From positions 2,728,001 through 2,792,000 of the forward strand of contig NZ_CP032549.1 of assembly GCF_012221945.1 (NCBI RefSeq): 64,000 nucleotides of DNA. Reading direction: 5' to 3'. A program made the translations under genes and the position numbers. Shown here one piece after another: positions 1-8,958 of the stretch. Origin of the DNA: Glutamicibacter mishrai (lineage in GTDB: Bacteria; Actinomycetota; Actinomycetes; Actinomycetales; Micrococcaceae). Positions within the stretch are counted from its first letter, which is position 1; each line of letters opens with the position of its first letter. Below the pieces are notes generated by a model that worked only from the letters and a program-made list of their open reading frames with translations, had not been told where the DNA came from and did not search any database.

Positions 1-3
1 TGA

Positions 4-1236
4 TCATGCGTTCGGATTCTGTGCGGTCCCGGCGCCACGGCGGCGAAGAACCGGTTCGGCCGTGTCAGTGCCACAGCACGAGGGGGCGCTGCCAGATTTC
101 GGGGAGACAGTGGCGGACCCGCAAGAACTGGCGCAGCCAGGTGATTGAGCATTGTCCTTATCACAGGGGTCACCGGTGGGTTGAACGGTGGTTTCGGACA
201 GGGGATTGACCTGCTGCTTCGTGTCGTGGTCGGTTTGACCGAGGACCACGAACCCCGCGTCACCGATCATCGCCAGATCATCTTTTGCATCCTGGCCTTC
301 GCTGGTCAGGTAGTCGCCGAGGAAGAGCGAGTTAGCTACTTCCAAGGCGGTGGCCTGCAAGGAACGTAGATGCATTTCTCGCCCTCCAGCCATACGCACT
401 TCCTTGTCGGGGCAGACCATGCGAACCACAGCCAAAATACGCAGGCAGGCAAGTGGCGTGAGGTTCCATGTTCCTTGGAGCGGGGTGCCGTCAAAGGGCA
501 TGAGGAAGTTGACCGGAATGGAGTCCGCGTTCAAGTCACGTAAGGCGAAAATGGCCTCCACTAATTGTTCGGGTGTTTCTCCCATCCCGACAATGAGTCC
601 CGAGCAAGGCGAGAGGCCGGTGTTCTTGGCTTCGCGAACCGTTGCGACTCGTTCGTCAAAGCTGTGTGTGCTGCAGATTTCTGGGTACATGGATTCGGCG
701 GTGTTCAGATTGTGGTTGTAGGCATCAGCACCAGCGGCTTTTAAGCGTTGGGCCTGACCGTCCTTCAGGATGCCCAAACACGCGCAGACCTCAACATCGG
801 GATGTTCGCCTTTGAGCGCGTCAATCATTGTTGCCACTCGGTCTACGTCGCGATCGGTGGGTCCCTTGCCTGAAGCGACCATGCAGACGCGCGATGCGCC
901 ACCGGCAATGCCCAAGCCTGCCTGGTGCACTGCTTCTTCTGGTTTGAGCCACGTGTACTTGAGGATTTCTGCTTTAGAGCCCAGACGTTGCGAACAATAG
1001 GTGCAGTCTTCGGGGCAAAGCCCGGATTTGAGGTTGACCAAGTAATTGACCTTCACCGTATTTCCAAAGTGTTCGCGGCGTAGTGCGCCGGCGGCACCCA
1101 CGAGGCGAAGGGTCTGGGAATCTGGGGTGTTTAGTAGTTCGAGTGCTTCGTCGGCAGTGAGCTGGTGACCCTGAGAAATCTGTTCGGCAAGCTCAGTGAA
1201 ATTGGTGGCCGTGGACTGCTGGCTTTGTGAGTGCAT
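4..1236 (-). CDS. bioB: Biotin synthase BioB with Cys-rich C-terminal tail
   Basis: Radical SAM enzyme that inserts sulfur into dethiobiotin in the last step of biotin synthesis. The [4Fe-4S]-SAM motif CPEDCTYC places Cys at residues 74, 78 and 81, and the family block YNHNLNT follows. The reading frame is open up to 1305, but the ATG at 1236 has AGGGA just upstream. The extra 23 codons would also cover a BioQ-like operator at 1281-1295, so 1236 is taken as the start (410 residues). Typical BioB is about 320-350 residues. Here residues 344-410 form a low-complexity tail with five cysteines (358, 368, 372, 387, 388). No other biotin gene is in view. Divergent from the DinB-fold gene at 1406. 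Identity is secure; the role of the tail is unknown. Confidence 0.95.
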   Translation of the reverse strand: MHSQSQQSTATNFTELAEQISQGHQLTADEALELLNTPDSQTLRLVGAAGALRREHFGNTVKVNYLVNLKSGLCPEDCTYCSQRLGSKAEILKYTWLKPEEAVHQAGLGIAGGASRVCMVASGKGPTDRDVDRVATMIDALKGEHPDVEVCACLGILKDGQAQRLKAAGADAYNHNLNTAESMYPEICSTHSFDERVATVREAKNTGLSPCSGLIVGMGETPEQLVEAIFALRDLNADSIPVNFLMPFDGTPLQGTWNLTPLACLRILAVVRMVCPDKEVRMAGGREMHLRSLQATALEVANSLFLGDYLTSEGQDAKDDLAMIGDAGFVVLGQTDHDTKQQVNPLSETTVQPTGDPCDKDNAQSPGCASSCGSATVSPKSGSAPSCCGTDTAEPVLRRRGAGTAQNPNA

Positions 1237-1280
1237 GCTTTCCCTATGATGTGAGTAGAAGTTCAAGTTTCCCGCAAGTC

Positions 1281-1295
1281 TTGAACAGTGTTCAA
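1281..1295. promoter_or_regulatory. BioQ-like operator of bioB
   Basis: Perfect inverted repeat TTGAACAGTGTTCAA, lying 45 bases upstream of the chosen bioB ATG. It fits the TGAAC-N3-GTTAC type motif described for the TetR-family biotin repressor BioQ of corynebacteria. Repression of bioB by a BioQ homologue located elsewhere is inferred. Confidence 0.6.
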
Positions 1296-1348
1296 TTATG
1301 GGCACTAATGTAACAGGAAAACTGTGTCATTTGGCATTATTTGCTTTG

Positions 1349-1362
1349 ATGCGACGTCGCAT
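1349..1362. promoter_or_regulatory. 14-bp perfect palindrome upstream of the DinB-fold gene
   Basis: ATGCGACGTCGCAT is a perfect palindrome 43 bases before the ATG at 1406, in the bioB/DinB-fold divergent spacer. It looks like an operator, but I do not recognise the regulator. Confidence 0.3.
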
Positions 1363-1405
1363 ACCCAAAAATGAAATGAATTCGGACGTGAAGGGGATCG
1401 TGTAA

Positions 1406-2032
1406 ATGCAGTCTCGGATCTGGGAACTTGTTAGTAGTGAACGCACGCAACTGCTTGGAGTGCTTGAGAACTTCACAGAAGATCAATGGCATATGCGGAC
1501 ACTAAGTGAGCAGTGGCAGGTGCGCGATGTTGTTGCACATTTGACGTCCGCCGGTTCGACCGGCGTGGTCGCATGGCTAGTCAATATGTTCGGTAGCGCG
1601 CTGAACGTCGATCGACATAATCAGAGGCTGCTAGAAAAATACCTCGGCGACAACGATCAAATGACTCTAGAAAATTTCCGACACAGCCAGAATCTGAGGA
1701 TCGCCCCGCTGAACTCAGCAGCTGCATTGCTTGGAGAACTCGTCGTTCATGGACAAGATATCGCGGTACCGTGCGCTGTTGAATATAAGCCTTCAGCGGA
1801 CGCCGTGATGGAGGTAGCGAAGTTTTTCGTGACGAAGGACTTCGCGGTGAACAGCAAAAAATTGGTCAAAGGGCTGAAACTGAGCTCCAATGATCAACCT
1901 TTTGTCCATGGCTACGGTCCTGAAATACGTGGCCAGCTGCTGGACCTAGTTATGGTGATGGCCGGACGCAAGGACAACTTGGCCAAATTAGAGGGCGCTG
2001 GGACTGAAATCCTTGCCGCGCGCCTAGGCTAA
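1406..2032 (+). CDS. Mycothiol-dependent maleylpyruvate isomerase-family (DinB-fold) protein
   Basis: Member of the DinB/MDMPI superfamily, metal-binding four-helix bundles that in actinobacteria often act with mycothiol as thiol cofactor. The 208-residue protein shows the N-terminal pattern W..R.L...W.VRDVVAHL with His45, and later ELVVHGQDI with Glu111 and His115, matching the H + ExxxH metal triad. The ATG at 1406 is preceded by AAGGGG about 9 bases away. Codon use looks less GC-rich than its neighbours. It is a single gene, divergent from bioB and convergent with the siderophore operon. The substrate cannot be told from sequence; many family members are only generic mycothiol transferases. 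Confidence 0.75.
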   Translation: MQSRIWELVSSERTQLLGVLENFTEDQWHMRTLSEQWQVRDVVAHLTSAGSTGVVAWLVNMFGSALNVDRHNQRLLEKYLGDNDQMTLENFRHSQNLRIAPLNSAAALLGELVVHGQDIAVPCAVEYKPSADAVMEVAKFFVTKDFAVNSKKLVKGLKLSSNDQPFVHGYGPEIRGQLLDLVMVMAGRKDNLAKLEGAGTEILAARLG

Positions 2033-2044
2033 ATAGCAGCAACG

Positions 2045-2082
2045 AAAAACATCGCGCCGCACGATTACTGTGCGACGCGATG
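2045..2082 (-). terminator. Rho-independent terminator of the siderophore operon
   Basis: Read on the minus strand, a 13-bp stem (arms 2050-2062 and 2070-2082, one G-U pair) with a 7-base loop is followed by TTTTT. It lies just after the stop of the NIS synthetase gene. On the plus strand the same pair is an A-C mismatch, so it favours the minus direction. Confidence 0.75.
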
Positions 2083-2099
2083 CAGAATTATCAGTTGAG

Positions 2100-4448
2100 T
2101 TAGTTGGCTCCAACCAAGGCAGACGCCAACGGGTTCTCCAAGTCCCCGGCATAAAGCAGACCACCGGACTGGTCGGTGAGATCAAGCATTTGCTGGTTGT
2201 TGCGCAGCTGCAATCGGTTGAGGCAGGAGAGCGGGAAAGATTGTGCAAACAATCCCAGCTCGTCAAAGCGCTGAGAAAATTCAGGATGCTCGGCACGGTA
2301 GTCCATCAGGCGCTCAGCCACGATCTTCCAGAAGTCGGCTTCGGGCAGGATGTCTTCAACATCCAGCAACGGCGCCAGGAAGCGGAAGAAGGAATCGAAA
2401 ACATCGGTGAAGACCGAGAGCACAGGATCCCCGCCGGTTCGCACACGGCGGATTTCTTCGGGCAACTCGACCCGGTCCGAGAGCACGGCGATCTCCTCGC
2501 CCAAATCCTTGAGCAACACCTTCTTCACAGCGCCGTTTTCCAGGATCATGATCACGTTTTCGCCATGGGGCATGAAGACCAGGTCGTAGGCTGCCAAGCA
2601 GTGGACCAGCGGGACCAGGTAGGCGTCGAAGTATTCGGCCAGCCATCGAGCAGGGTCCAGGCCGCTGCGCCGGACCAGCGCCGCGGCAAAGGACTTGCCC
2701 TGCGAATCCACATGCAGCAGGCTGGCCATGGTGGCCAACGTCTGTCCTTCTTCCAGTAGGTTGATCGGCGATTCGCGCCACAGGGCCGCGAGCATCTTGC
2801 GTTGTGGCGCGCTCTTCTCGGTGGCCGCTTCGAACTGCGGATTGCGGTAGCCGACGGCAGCGATCTCGCGCAGCAGGGCCACCGGCTGGGTGGAGAGCAC
2901 AGGGTCATTGTCGAATAACTCGCCCAGCCACTGGTTGATGGCCGGGGTGACCTTCATGTATTCGGCGCTCAGGCCGCGCATGAAGCCCATGTTCAGGATG
3001 GACATCGCGGTCTTGACGTAGTGCCGGGTCGGATCCGAAAGGTTGAAGAAGGTGCGGATGGACTGTTGCGCCTGGTATTCGTCGTGGCTGGTGCCGAGCC
3101 AGATCAGCTGCTTGCGCGCGATATCGTTCGCGAAGGTCACCGACAGGCGGTTTTCCCACTGCCAAGGGTGCACGGGCATAAGGATGTACTCCTCGGCTGA
3201 GTATCCGGTGCCGAACAAGGCCCGGGCCAGCGCCTGGTCCAGCTCTTTGCGCTCGCCGTCATCCAGCTGGCTGGCCAGAAGGGATTCGTAGTCCAGGGTG
3301 TCGATCGCATCAAACTGGGCGCGGGATTTGTGCGCCGCAGCCCACCCGAGATTCAGCGCGGCACCGGTTTCCGGGGCGTAACGCAGGTAGTCGCTGCGGC
3401 CTATGCCCATGCGGCCATTGTTCGCGACAAAGCAGGGATGGCCTTCGGTCATGGAGGACTCGACCAGCTGGAAGGACTGGGCCGCGGTGCCAGGGAACTG
3501 GGCGAGCGCGGCCGAATCGTGCGTGGAATGGACCTGCTTGTAGCAGTGGCTGGACAGCGTCGAGGACAGCTCTTCGAGATAGGTTGGCAGCTGCGCCTCG
3601 GAGAGCGTGAGCTCTTGATAAAAACGGGTCACGAAATCGATGACATCGACCTCGGAGGGTTGCCAGCTTCCGTTGATGTATTCGTGGTGCTCCAGGCTGG
3701 CTGGCGCAACCAGCCAGTGGTTGAGATGGAATCGGCGCGCGGCGAAGAGGTAGCGGTGCCCGTCCTTCTGCACCGAGTAGGTACCATCGCCGTGGTCGGC
3801 CGGTTCGAGCAATCGTTCATGGGAGAACTCACCGAGGGCCTTGGCCAGCACATGGCGGTGGGCGATCTCCCAGCGCTCGGGGGAGAGGAAGGAGGAACCC
3901 AGGTTGTGCCCGGTGGCGGTTTCGAAATCATTGCGGGTGCAGATCGAGAGCAAGGCCTGCTTGATCGAACCATCGTGTTCGGCCAGTTCAATGGGGCGGA
4001 CCGGGCGGAAGCCGACCCGGGCGTTCAGCGCGTGGATGGCCTTGTTGCGCACATCCGGTTCGACGATGATCCGCTCGATGCCAGGCCGGGTGAAGGCATG
4101 GCTCACCGCCGCGGCCATGGCTTCGAGGGTGAAACCGGGCTGCGGCTGTTCACTGGCCGGCGCCAGGAAATGCAGCCCGCGATCGCCTCGCACGTAGTTA
4201 TAGGCCTGGGCCAGCGGCGAGGCGGCAGGGTTGTACAGCTCGATCAGGAACCGAGCGGCCCCTGATTCATCGAGCCCGAGCAGCACCTCATAGTCCTCGG
4301 TGGCCAGCAAGGAGTTGTATTCGGTGTTGATCTGATCTTGGGTGGCTGTGGGCATGCCCCAGAAAGCGGCGTGCTCGGTAGCGATCCATGAATGGAGCAA
4401 TGCGGTGTCGTGCGACAGCTCGACGGAGCGGAAAGTGAAAGTGGTCAT
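2100..4448 (-). CDS. dfoC: Fused acyltransferase-NIS siderophore synthetase (DfoC/DesCD-like)
   Basis: Bifunctional enzyme for the last steps of desferrioxamine-type siderophore assembly: N-acylation of N-hydroxycadaverine, then ATP-dependent condensation of the hydroxamate units. Residues 1-175 form a GNAT-like acyltransferase of the AlcB/RhbD type. Residues about 185-782 form an IucA/IucC domain with EGHP (335-338), HPWQ (427-430), KTAMS (479-483), HGEN (628-631) and KDLGEE (647-652). In Streptomyces these are separate proteins (DesC, DesD); the fused form resembles Erwinia DfoC. It is third in a tight operon, 13 bases after the hydroxylase gene. The exact product (desferrioxamine E, B or another hydroxamate) cannot be read from sequence. 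Confidence 0.88.
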   Translation of the reverse strand: MTTFTFRSVELSHDTALLHSWIATEHAAFWGMPTATQDQINTEYNSLLATEDYEVLLGLDESGAARFLIELYNPAASPLAQAYNYVRGDRGLHFLAPASEQPQPGFTLEAMAAAVSHAFTRPGIERIIVEPDVRNKAIHALNARVGFRPVRPIELAEHDGSIKQALLSICTRNDFETATGHNLGSSFLSPERWEIAHRHVLAKALGEFSHERLLEPADHGDGTYSVQKDGHRYLFAARRFHLNHWLVAPASLEHHEYINGSWQPSEVDVIDFVTRFYQELTLSEAQLPTYLEELSSTLSSHCYKQVHSTHDSAALAQFPGTAAQSFQLVESSMTEGHPCFVANNGRMGIGRSDYLRYAPETGAALNLGWAAAHKSRAQFDAIDTLDYESLLASQLDDGERKELDQALARALFGTGYSAEEYILMPVHPWQWENRLSVTFANDIARKQLIWLGTSHDEYQAQQSIRTFFNLSDPTRHYVKTAMSILNMGFMRGLSAEYMKVTPAINQWLGELFDNDPVLSTQPVALLREIAAVGYRNPQFEAATEKSAPQRKMLAALWRESPINLLEEGQTLATMASLLHVDSQGKSFAAALVRRSGLDPARWLAEYFDAYLVPLVHCLAAYDLVFMPHGENVIMILENGAVKKVLLKDLGEEIAVLSDRVELPEEIRRVRTGGDPVLSVFTDVFDSFFRFLAPLLDVEDILPEADFWKIVAERLMDYRAEHPEFSQRFDELGLFAQSFPLSCLNRLQLRNNQQMLDLTDQSGGLLYAGDLENPLASALVGAN

Positions 4449-4461
4449 TGGGTGGGGGTCC

Positions 4462-5805
4462 TTAGGCGTGCGAGGTGGCTTCGGTGGCGGTGGGCAGTCC
4501 GGTCAGTTCCGCTGCGCCGAACTCTTGGAAGGCGATGCGTTCTTCGACCTGGTACACCTCGCGGCCGGCCAGGCGGTTGATGATCACCGAATTGCGATAG
4601 GCGCCCATGCCCAGATCGGGCGCGGTGAAGCCGTGGGTATGCAGCTCGGCGTTCTGCACGAAGATGTCCTGTTCCAGGCCGATGGAGTATTCGCGGTCCA
4701 CGTTGAAACGGCCATCGGCCAGGTAGCTGATGCGTTCGGTGATCCCGCCAAGGAAATCGGGCACGCCGGCGCGGTAGCCGGTGGCCATCACCAGATTGTC
4801 GACCGCGAAGTCCAGGTCTTGTTCGGTGCGTTCATGGCGCAGCGACACATTGATGTTCTGGCCATCTGCGGTGATGCTGGTGGCGGCGCAGCCGGTGCGA
4901 AGGTGCACATTGGCCGGGGCAGTGATGCTGCGTTCGTAGAGTTCCTTATGGATCTCGTTGATCAGATCCGCGTTGATGCCCTTGTACAGGCCCTTCTGCT
5001 CGGCGGAGAGCTCATCGCGCTTGGCCATCGGCAAGCCGTGGAAGTGGTCGATGTATTCGGGCGAGGTCATTTCCAAGGTGAGCTTCGTGTACTCCAGCGG
5101 GAAGTAGCGCTCGGAGCGGGTGGCCCAGATCAGATGGTCTTCTTCGGGCAGGCTGCGCAGCAGGTCCAAGAAGATTTCCGCGGCGCTTTGACCGCTGCCC
5201 AAAACGCAGGTGACCTTGGCCCGGGCGGAGCCGGTGGATGCCAGCAGCCCGTCGCGTTCGAAGAGGTAGTCGCTGGAGTGCACCACCTTGCCGGTGCCCA
5301 AAGCATTTTCGCTGATCACCGGTGGAAGGTAGGGCTGGGTTCCGGTGCCGAGCACTAGTTTCTGCGCGGTGAAGCGGCTCATTCCCGCCTCCGTGAGCAC
5401 CGAGAGGTGGTAGAGGCCATCGCGGTATTCAGCCTGAAGCACCCGGTGCCCGAATCGGACACTCTGGATGCTCTCGGCGGCCCAGGCCAGGTAGTTGGAG
5501 TATTCCTGGCGCAGGGCGTAGAAGTCTTCTCGGATGTAGAACGGGTAGATCCGCTGCTGGCCCTTCAAGTAGTTCAGGAAGGAGTACTTGTTGGTGGGGT
5601 CGGCCATGGTGACCAGGTCCGCCATGAAGGGTACCTGCAGATGTGTTCCGGGAAGCATCATTCCCGGGTGCCAGACGAATTTTTCGGCGGCGTCGAGGAC
5701 TGCGACCTTGAGGTCTGCGAGGCCGTCGGTCAAGGCGGCAAATCCCAGGTTGAAGGGGCCGGCGCCGATGGCGATGACGTCGAAGTGCTCGCTTGGTTGA
5801 TTCAT
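4462..5805 (-). CDS. dfoA: Lysine/cadaverine N-monooxygenase (DfoA/DesB-like)
   Basis: Flavin-dependent N-hydroxylating monooxygenase that converts cadaverine (or lysine) to its N-hydroxy form with NADPH and O2. The 447-residue protein has the FAD motif GAGPFN (14-19), the NADPH motif GSGQSAAE (203-210) and the ATGY motif (341-344) of the lysine/ornithine N-monooxygenase family. Its ATG overlaps the stop of the upstream decarboxylase gene by one base (TAATG), so translation is probably coupled. Neighbouring decarboxylase and NIS synthetase genes favour cadaverine as substrate rather than lysine. Transcription should follow the iron box upstream of the operon. Confidence 0.92.
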   Translation of the reverse strand: MNQPSEHFDVIAIGAGPFNLGFAALTDGLADLKVAVLDAAEKFVWHPGMMLPGTHLQVPFMADLVTMADPTNKYSFLNYLKGQQRIYPFYIREDFYALRQEYSNYLAWAAESIQSVRFGHRVLQAEYRDGLYHLSVLTEAGMSRFTAQKLVLGTGTQPYLPPVISENALGTGKVVHSSDYLFERDGLLASTGSARAKVTCVLGSGQSAAEIFLDLLRSLPEEDHLIWATRSERYFPLEYTKLTLEMTSPEYIDHFHGLPMAKRDELSAEQKGLYKGINADLINEIHKELYERSITAPANVHLRTGCAATSITADGQNINVSLRHERTEQDLDFAVDNLVMATGYRAGVPDFLGGITERISYLADGRFNVDREYSIGLEQDIFVQNAELHTHGFTAPDLGMGAYRNSVIINRLAGREVYQVEERIAFQEFGAAELTGLPTATEATSHA

Positions 5806-7328
5806 TACTTTTCTCCGGTGGTGCGTTCGGCCAGGATTTCGGTGCCGATGCGGCAGATGGCATCGAGGATCTCGCTGATGTCAGCCAGCGTGGTGTTGGG
5901 GTTGAGCAGGGTGAGCTTGAGCAGGCGCTTGCCGGCCACCGTGGTGGCTGCGATCATGGCTTCGCCGCTGGCGTAGAGGCGTTGGCGGATCTGGTTGGCC
6001 AGGACGTTATGCTCGGCCAGATCCAGGTGGTGCTGCGGGTCTTCGAAGGAGAAGACCAAGGTGCTCAGCTGCACGTCGGCCACCAGATGAAGCTGCGAGC
6101 GCATGGCGACTTCCTGCTGGGCGTCTTCGGCCAGAGCAATGACCTGGTCGAACATTTCACCCAGGCGCGAGGCGCCAAGCGTGCGCAGGGTGACCCACAG
6201 TTTCAGCGCGTCGAAGCGCCGGGTGGTCTGCAGGGACTTGGACACCTGGTTGGGGGTGGCGGCGGCTTCGGCGGCCGGGTTCAGGTATTCGGCGTAGTGC
6301 GCAATGGATTCGAAACTCGCTCCTGAGCGAACAATCAGGGCGCTGGAACCGATGGGCTGGAAGAAGGACTTGTGGTAGTCCACGGTGACCGAGTCGGCCT
6401 GTTCGATTCCATCAAGACGGTGGCGGTGCCGGTTCGACACGAGCAGGCCGCAACCGTAGGCGGCATCCACATGCAGCCAGGCGCCGGACTCGGTCGCGAT
6501 CTCGCGCAACTCGGCCAGCGGGTCGATGGCGCCGAAGTCGGTGGTGCCGCTGGTGGCGGAAATCGCCATGGGGATCAGGCCTGCGTTGAGGTCTTCGGCC
6601 AGCTGGTCGCGCAAGGCCTGGGCATCCATCCGGTGCTGGGCATCGGTAGGGATGGCAACCGCGGCTTCATAGCCCAGCCCGAGCAGCATCGCGGCATTGC
6701 GGATCGAGAAGTGCGCATCTTCGGAGCAGTAGATCCGCAGCTTCGCCAGGCGTTCGGGCAGGGAACCTTCGAGCCTGGCAGTTGCGGTATTGCGGGCGAT
6801 GAGCATGGCCTGGAGATTCGATTGCGTGCCGCCGGAGGTGAAGATCCCGTCAGCGGTGTTGGCATCAAAGCCGATGAGCTCTGCGGTGAAGCTGACCAGC
6901 TTGCGCTCGATCAGGGTGGCGCCGGCGCTTTGGTCGAAGGTGTCCATCGAGGTGTTGATGCTGGTGACGAAGTTTTCGGCAACAACCGCTGGGATGGCTA
7001 CCGGGCAGTTGAGGTGGGCGGCGTACTTGGTGTCATGGAAGTAGACCGCGTCGTCGAGGTACAGAGAGGTCAGCTCGTTGAAGGACTGTTCGGTTGAGCC
7101 CAAGGGCGAATGAAGATCCACATGGTTGATCTTCGCTGCCATCTGCTGTGGTGTCGGCCCGGTGGTCGGGGCGCTGGTAGTTGCGAATCTCTCGGCGACG
7201 AGGGATACCGCGTGGTGTGAAGCTTCTTCGTAGGCTCCTGCGGTCTCTGAGCACAACAGTGCGTCGTCGAAGAGCGGGAGGGGAACATCAGGGATTTGCA
7301 GGGTAGGTAGTGAGGCACCCAAGAGCAT
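5805..7328 (-). CDS. dfoJ: PLP-dependent lysine decarboxylase-like enzyme (DfoJ/DesA)
   Basis: Group II pyridoxal-phosphate decarboxylase, expected to make cadaverine from lysine for siderophore synthesis. In the 507-residue protein, FTSGGTQSNLQ starts near 163, HVDAAYG lies at 286-292 and DYHKSF carries the PLP lysine at 320. It is first gene of the dfoJ-dfoA-dfoC operon. Start choice is uncertain: the ATG at 7328 sits only one base after GAGGAG, whereas the in-frame TTG at 7322 has about 7 bases of spacing to the same GAGGAG. The difference is two codons. An IdeR/DtxR-type box lies between its -35 and -10 elements. Glutamate or other amino-acid decarboxylase activity is excluded only by context. 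Confidence 0.88.
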   Translation of the reverse strand: MLLGASLPTLQIPDVPLPLFDDALLCSETAGAYEEASHHAVSLVAERFATTSAPTTGPTPQQMAAKINHVDLHSPLGSTEQSFNELTSLYLDDAVYFHDTKYAAHLNCPVAIPAVVAENFVTSINTSMDTFDQSAGATLIERKLVSFTAELIGFDANTADGIFTSGGTQSNLQAMLIARNTATARLEGSLPERLAKLRIYCSEDAHFSIRNAAMLLGLGYEAAVAIPTDAQHRMDAQALRDQLAEDLNAGLIPMAISATSGTTDFGAIDPLAELREIATESGAWLHVDAAYGCGLLVSNRHRHRLDGIEQADSVTVDYHKSFFQPIGSSALIVRSGASFESIAHYAEYLNPAAEAAATPNQVSKSLQTTRRFDALKLWVTLRTLGASRLGEMFDQVIALAEDAQQEVAMRSQLHLVADVQLSTLVFSFEDPQHHLDLAEHNVLANQIRQRLYASGEAMIAATTVAGKRLLKLTLLNPNTTLADISEILDAICRIGTEILAERTTGEK

Positions 7329-7347
7329 GCTCCTCAGATAGAGTCAA

Positions 7348-7375
7348 TATATATTTGGTCAGGCTCACCTAACAA
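7348..7375 (-). promoter_or_regulatory. Siderophore operon promoter with IdeR/DtxR iron box
   Basis: On the minus strand a -35 TTGTTA (7370-7375) and a -10 TATATA (7348-7353) are separated by 16 bases. A 19-base box, TTAGGTGAGCCTGACCAAA (7354-7372), fills the spacer and matches the IdeR/DtxR consensus TTAGGTTAGGCTAACCTAA at 15 of 19 positions. Iron-loaded repressor bound here would block polymerase, so iron repression of the operon is expected. Confidence 0.8.
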
Positions 7376-7667
7376 GAATCTATTAACAACACAAAGCAAT
7401 TAGTTAATGCAAGCCGAGAAACCCAAGTTCTGCGGGGGTGAGATTTTTTCGACATTTTTCACCCTGGCCTACTGTGCATGTGGTAAATTGCCTGCTGACC
7501 TGAAGTTTGAAGGTTCATCTTTTTTTGACCCAGAATGGCGAAGCGGAGTGAATCCCTCTGGTTTGGTTGACTGTGAAATAACGCTAATCGTTCGATTGCG
7601 AATTGCGGGCAATCGTACTGGCATTCCTATATGCTCAAGCAACTGGAGCAAGGGAGTACATGTCACG

Positions 7668-8915
7668 ATGGGTGAGACCAAGCAGCGTTCGCGCAGCCAG
7701 CGTTATCTCCTTGGCTCCAATGCCTCGGATGCTGCCGGTCGAACACTGACTGACATCACCGTTGACCTGATCTTTGTCGGCACGCTGAGCGCAACCGCCT
7801 TTCAGATGGGGCTGCTGAACACGCTCGGATCGCTCGCCTTCGTCTTCGCCAGCATCCCGGCCGGACACCTCGTGGACCGGCACTCGGCGCTGAAAGTGCT
7901 GCGCATCGGATTGGCCGGGAAAATAGCAGTTCTGGCCTGCCTCGCCGTTCTTGCGATCAGCGGGACATTGAACATCGCGCTGGGCATGATGCTGTGCGTG
8001 CTGTTGGGCATCTGCAATGTCTTTTCCGAAACGGCGCAAACCGCCGCGGTACCCAGGCTCATCGGCGAAGAGCCTGAAACGCGGGCCGCGGGCATCAGCA
8101 AGCTCATCGCACGTTTGGGTGCAGCGGATCAAAGCCTGACAGTGATCATTCCAGCGCTCGCCGGTACCGGCTTCGCCCTATTTGGCGGGCCGACGCTGCT
8201 GAGCCTGTCCGCAGCCCTCGGCGGTTTCGCCTTGATGCTGGCATGGAGGATTCGCGGCTATCGCGCCGGAAGCACAGCCAATGAAGTGCGCGATCGCAGC
8301 GCAGGTTACGGCTCCATGCTCACCGGGCTTCGCTACCTGGTTTCCAACCGCTTGCTCCTGGCCACCACAGTAACGGTGGCGCTCTCCAATCTGGGGTTGG
8401 CCATCGGATCATCCGTGGAAGCGATCTTCATCATCAATGACCTGGGCTTTGGCGAAGTCGGGTTCGGCGCCTATGCCTCGGCCTCGGGCGCTGGAGGGTT
8501 GATCGGCGCACTGCTTGCTACCAGGGTCACCGGAAAGTACTCATCGCCCGCCCTCTTGCTGTGGACCGGGCTGGCTCAAATGGTGCTGGCTTCGATGGTG
8601 TTGGCCGCGGCATTTACGAGCGGTATCTGGAGCATTTGCTTGCTCGGTCTTCAGGCCTTGGGCTGGGGGAGCGTGGCTTTGATCTTCAACATCTCTGCTT
8701 CGTCCTGGCTGGTAGAGATGGTGCCAGAAGAATTGCTTGGGCGGGTGCTCAGCGCTCGCCGCCTGCTGACTTTCGGCGCCGTTCCCATCGGCAGCTTGCT
8801 CGGTGGCGCGTTGGGCTCCGCGCTAGGTACGCAGGCCGCTTTAGCTGGCTGGGTGGCGGCAAGCATGCTCGCGGTGTCGTGTTTCCTGATCCTTCGAGAA
8901 CCTGCCAACCGCTAG
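7668..8915 (+). CDS. MFS transporter (MFS_3/EntS-like)
   Basis: Major facilitator superfamily membrane protein of about 415 residues with roughly 12 hydrophobic segments. The inter-helix 2/3 motif appears as GHLVDRHSALKVLR. The frame is open from 7407, but the first 87 codons encode a non-hydrophobic, low-quality stretch. The ATG at 7668, with AAGGGAG about 11 bases upstream, gives the usual short polar N-terminus ending in GRTLTD before helix 1. It is divergent from the siderophore operon and 43 bases before a glycosyltransferase. Its EntS-like family and position allow a siderophore exporter role, but no iron box was seen on its own side, so this is inference. A drug or other metabolite exporter is equally possible. 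Confidence 0.8.
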   Translation: MGETKQRSRSQRYLLGSNASDAAGRTLTDITVDLIFVGTLSATAFQMGLLNTLGSLAFVFASIPAGHLVDRHSALKVLRIGLAGKIAVLACLAVLAISGTLNIALGMMLCVLLGICNVFSETAQTAAVPRLIGEEPETRAAGISKLIARLGAADQSLTVIIPALAGTGFALFGGPTLLSLSAALGGFALMLAWRIRGYRAGSTANEVRDRSAGYGSMLTGLRYLVSNRLLLATTVTVALSNLGLAIGSSVEAIFIINDLGFGEVGFGAYASASGAGGLIGALLATRVTGKYSSPALLLWTGLAQMVLASMVLAAAFTSGIWSICLLGLQALGWGSVALIFNISASSWLVEMVPEELLGRVLSARRLLTFGAVPIGSLLGGALGSALGTQAALAGWVAASMLAVSCFLILREPANR

Positions 8916-8958
8916 GCTGGAAGGTATTGGATCCGAGAAACCTAAGGCAACTGCGCAC

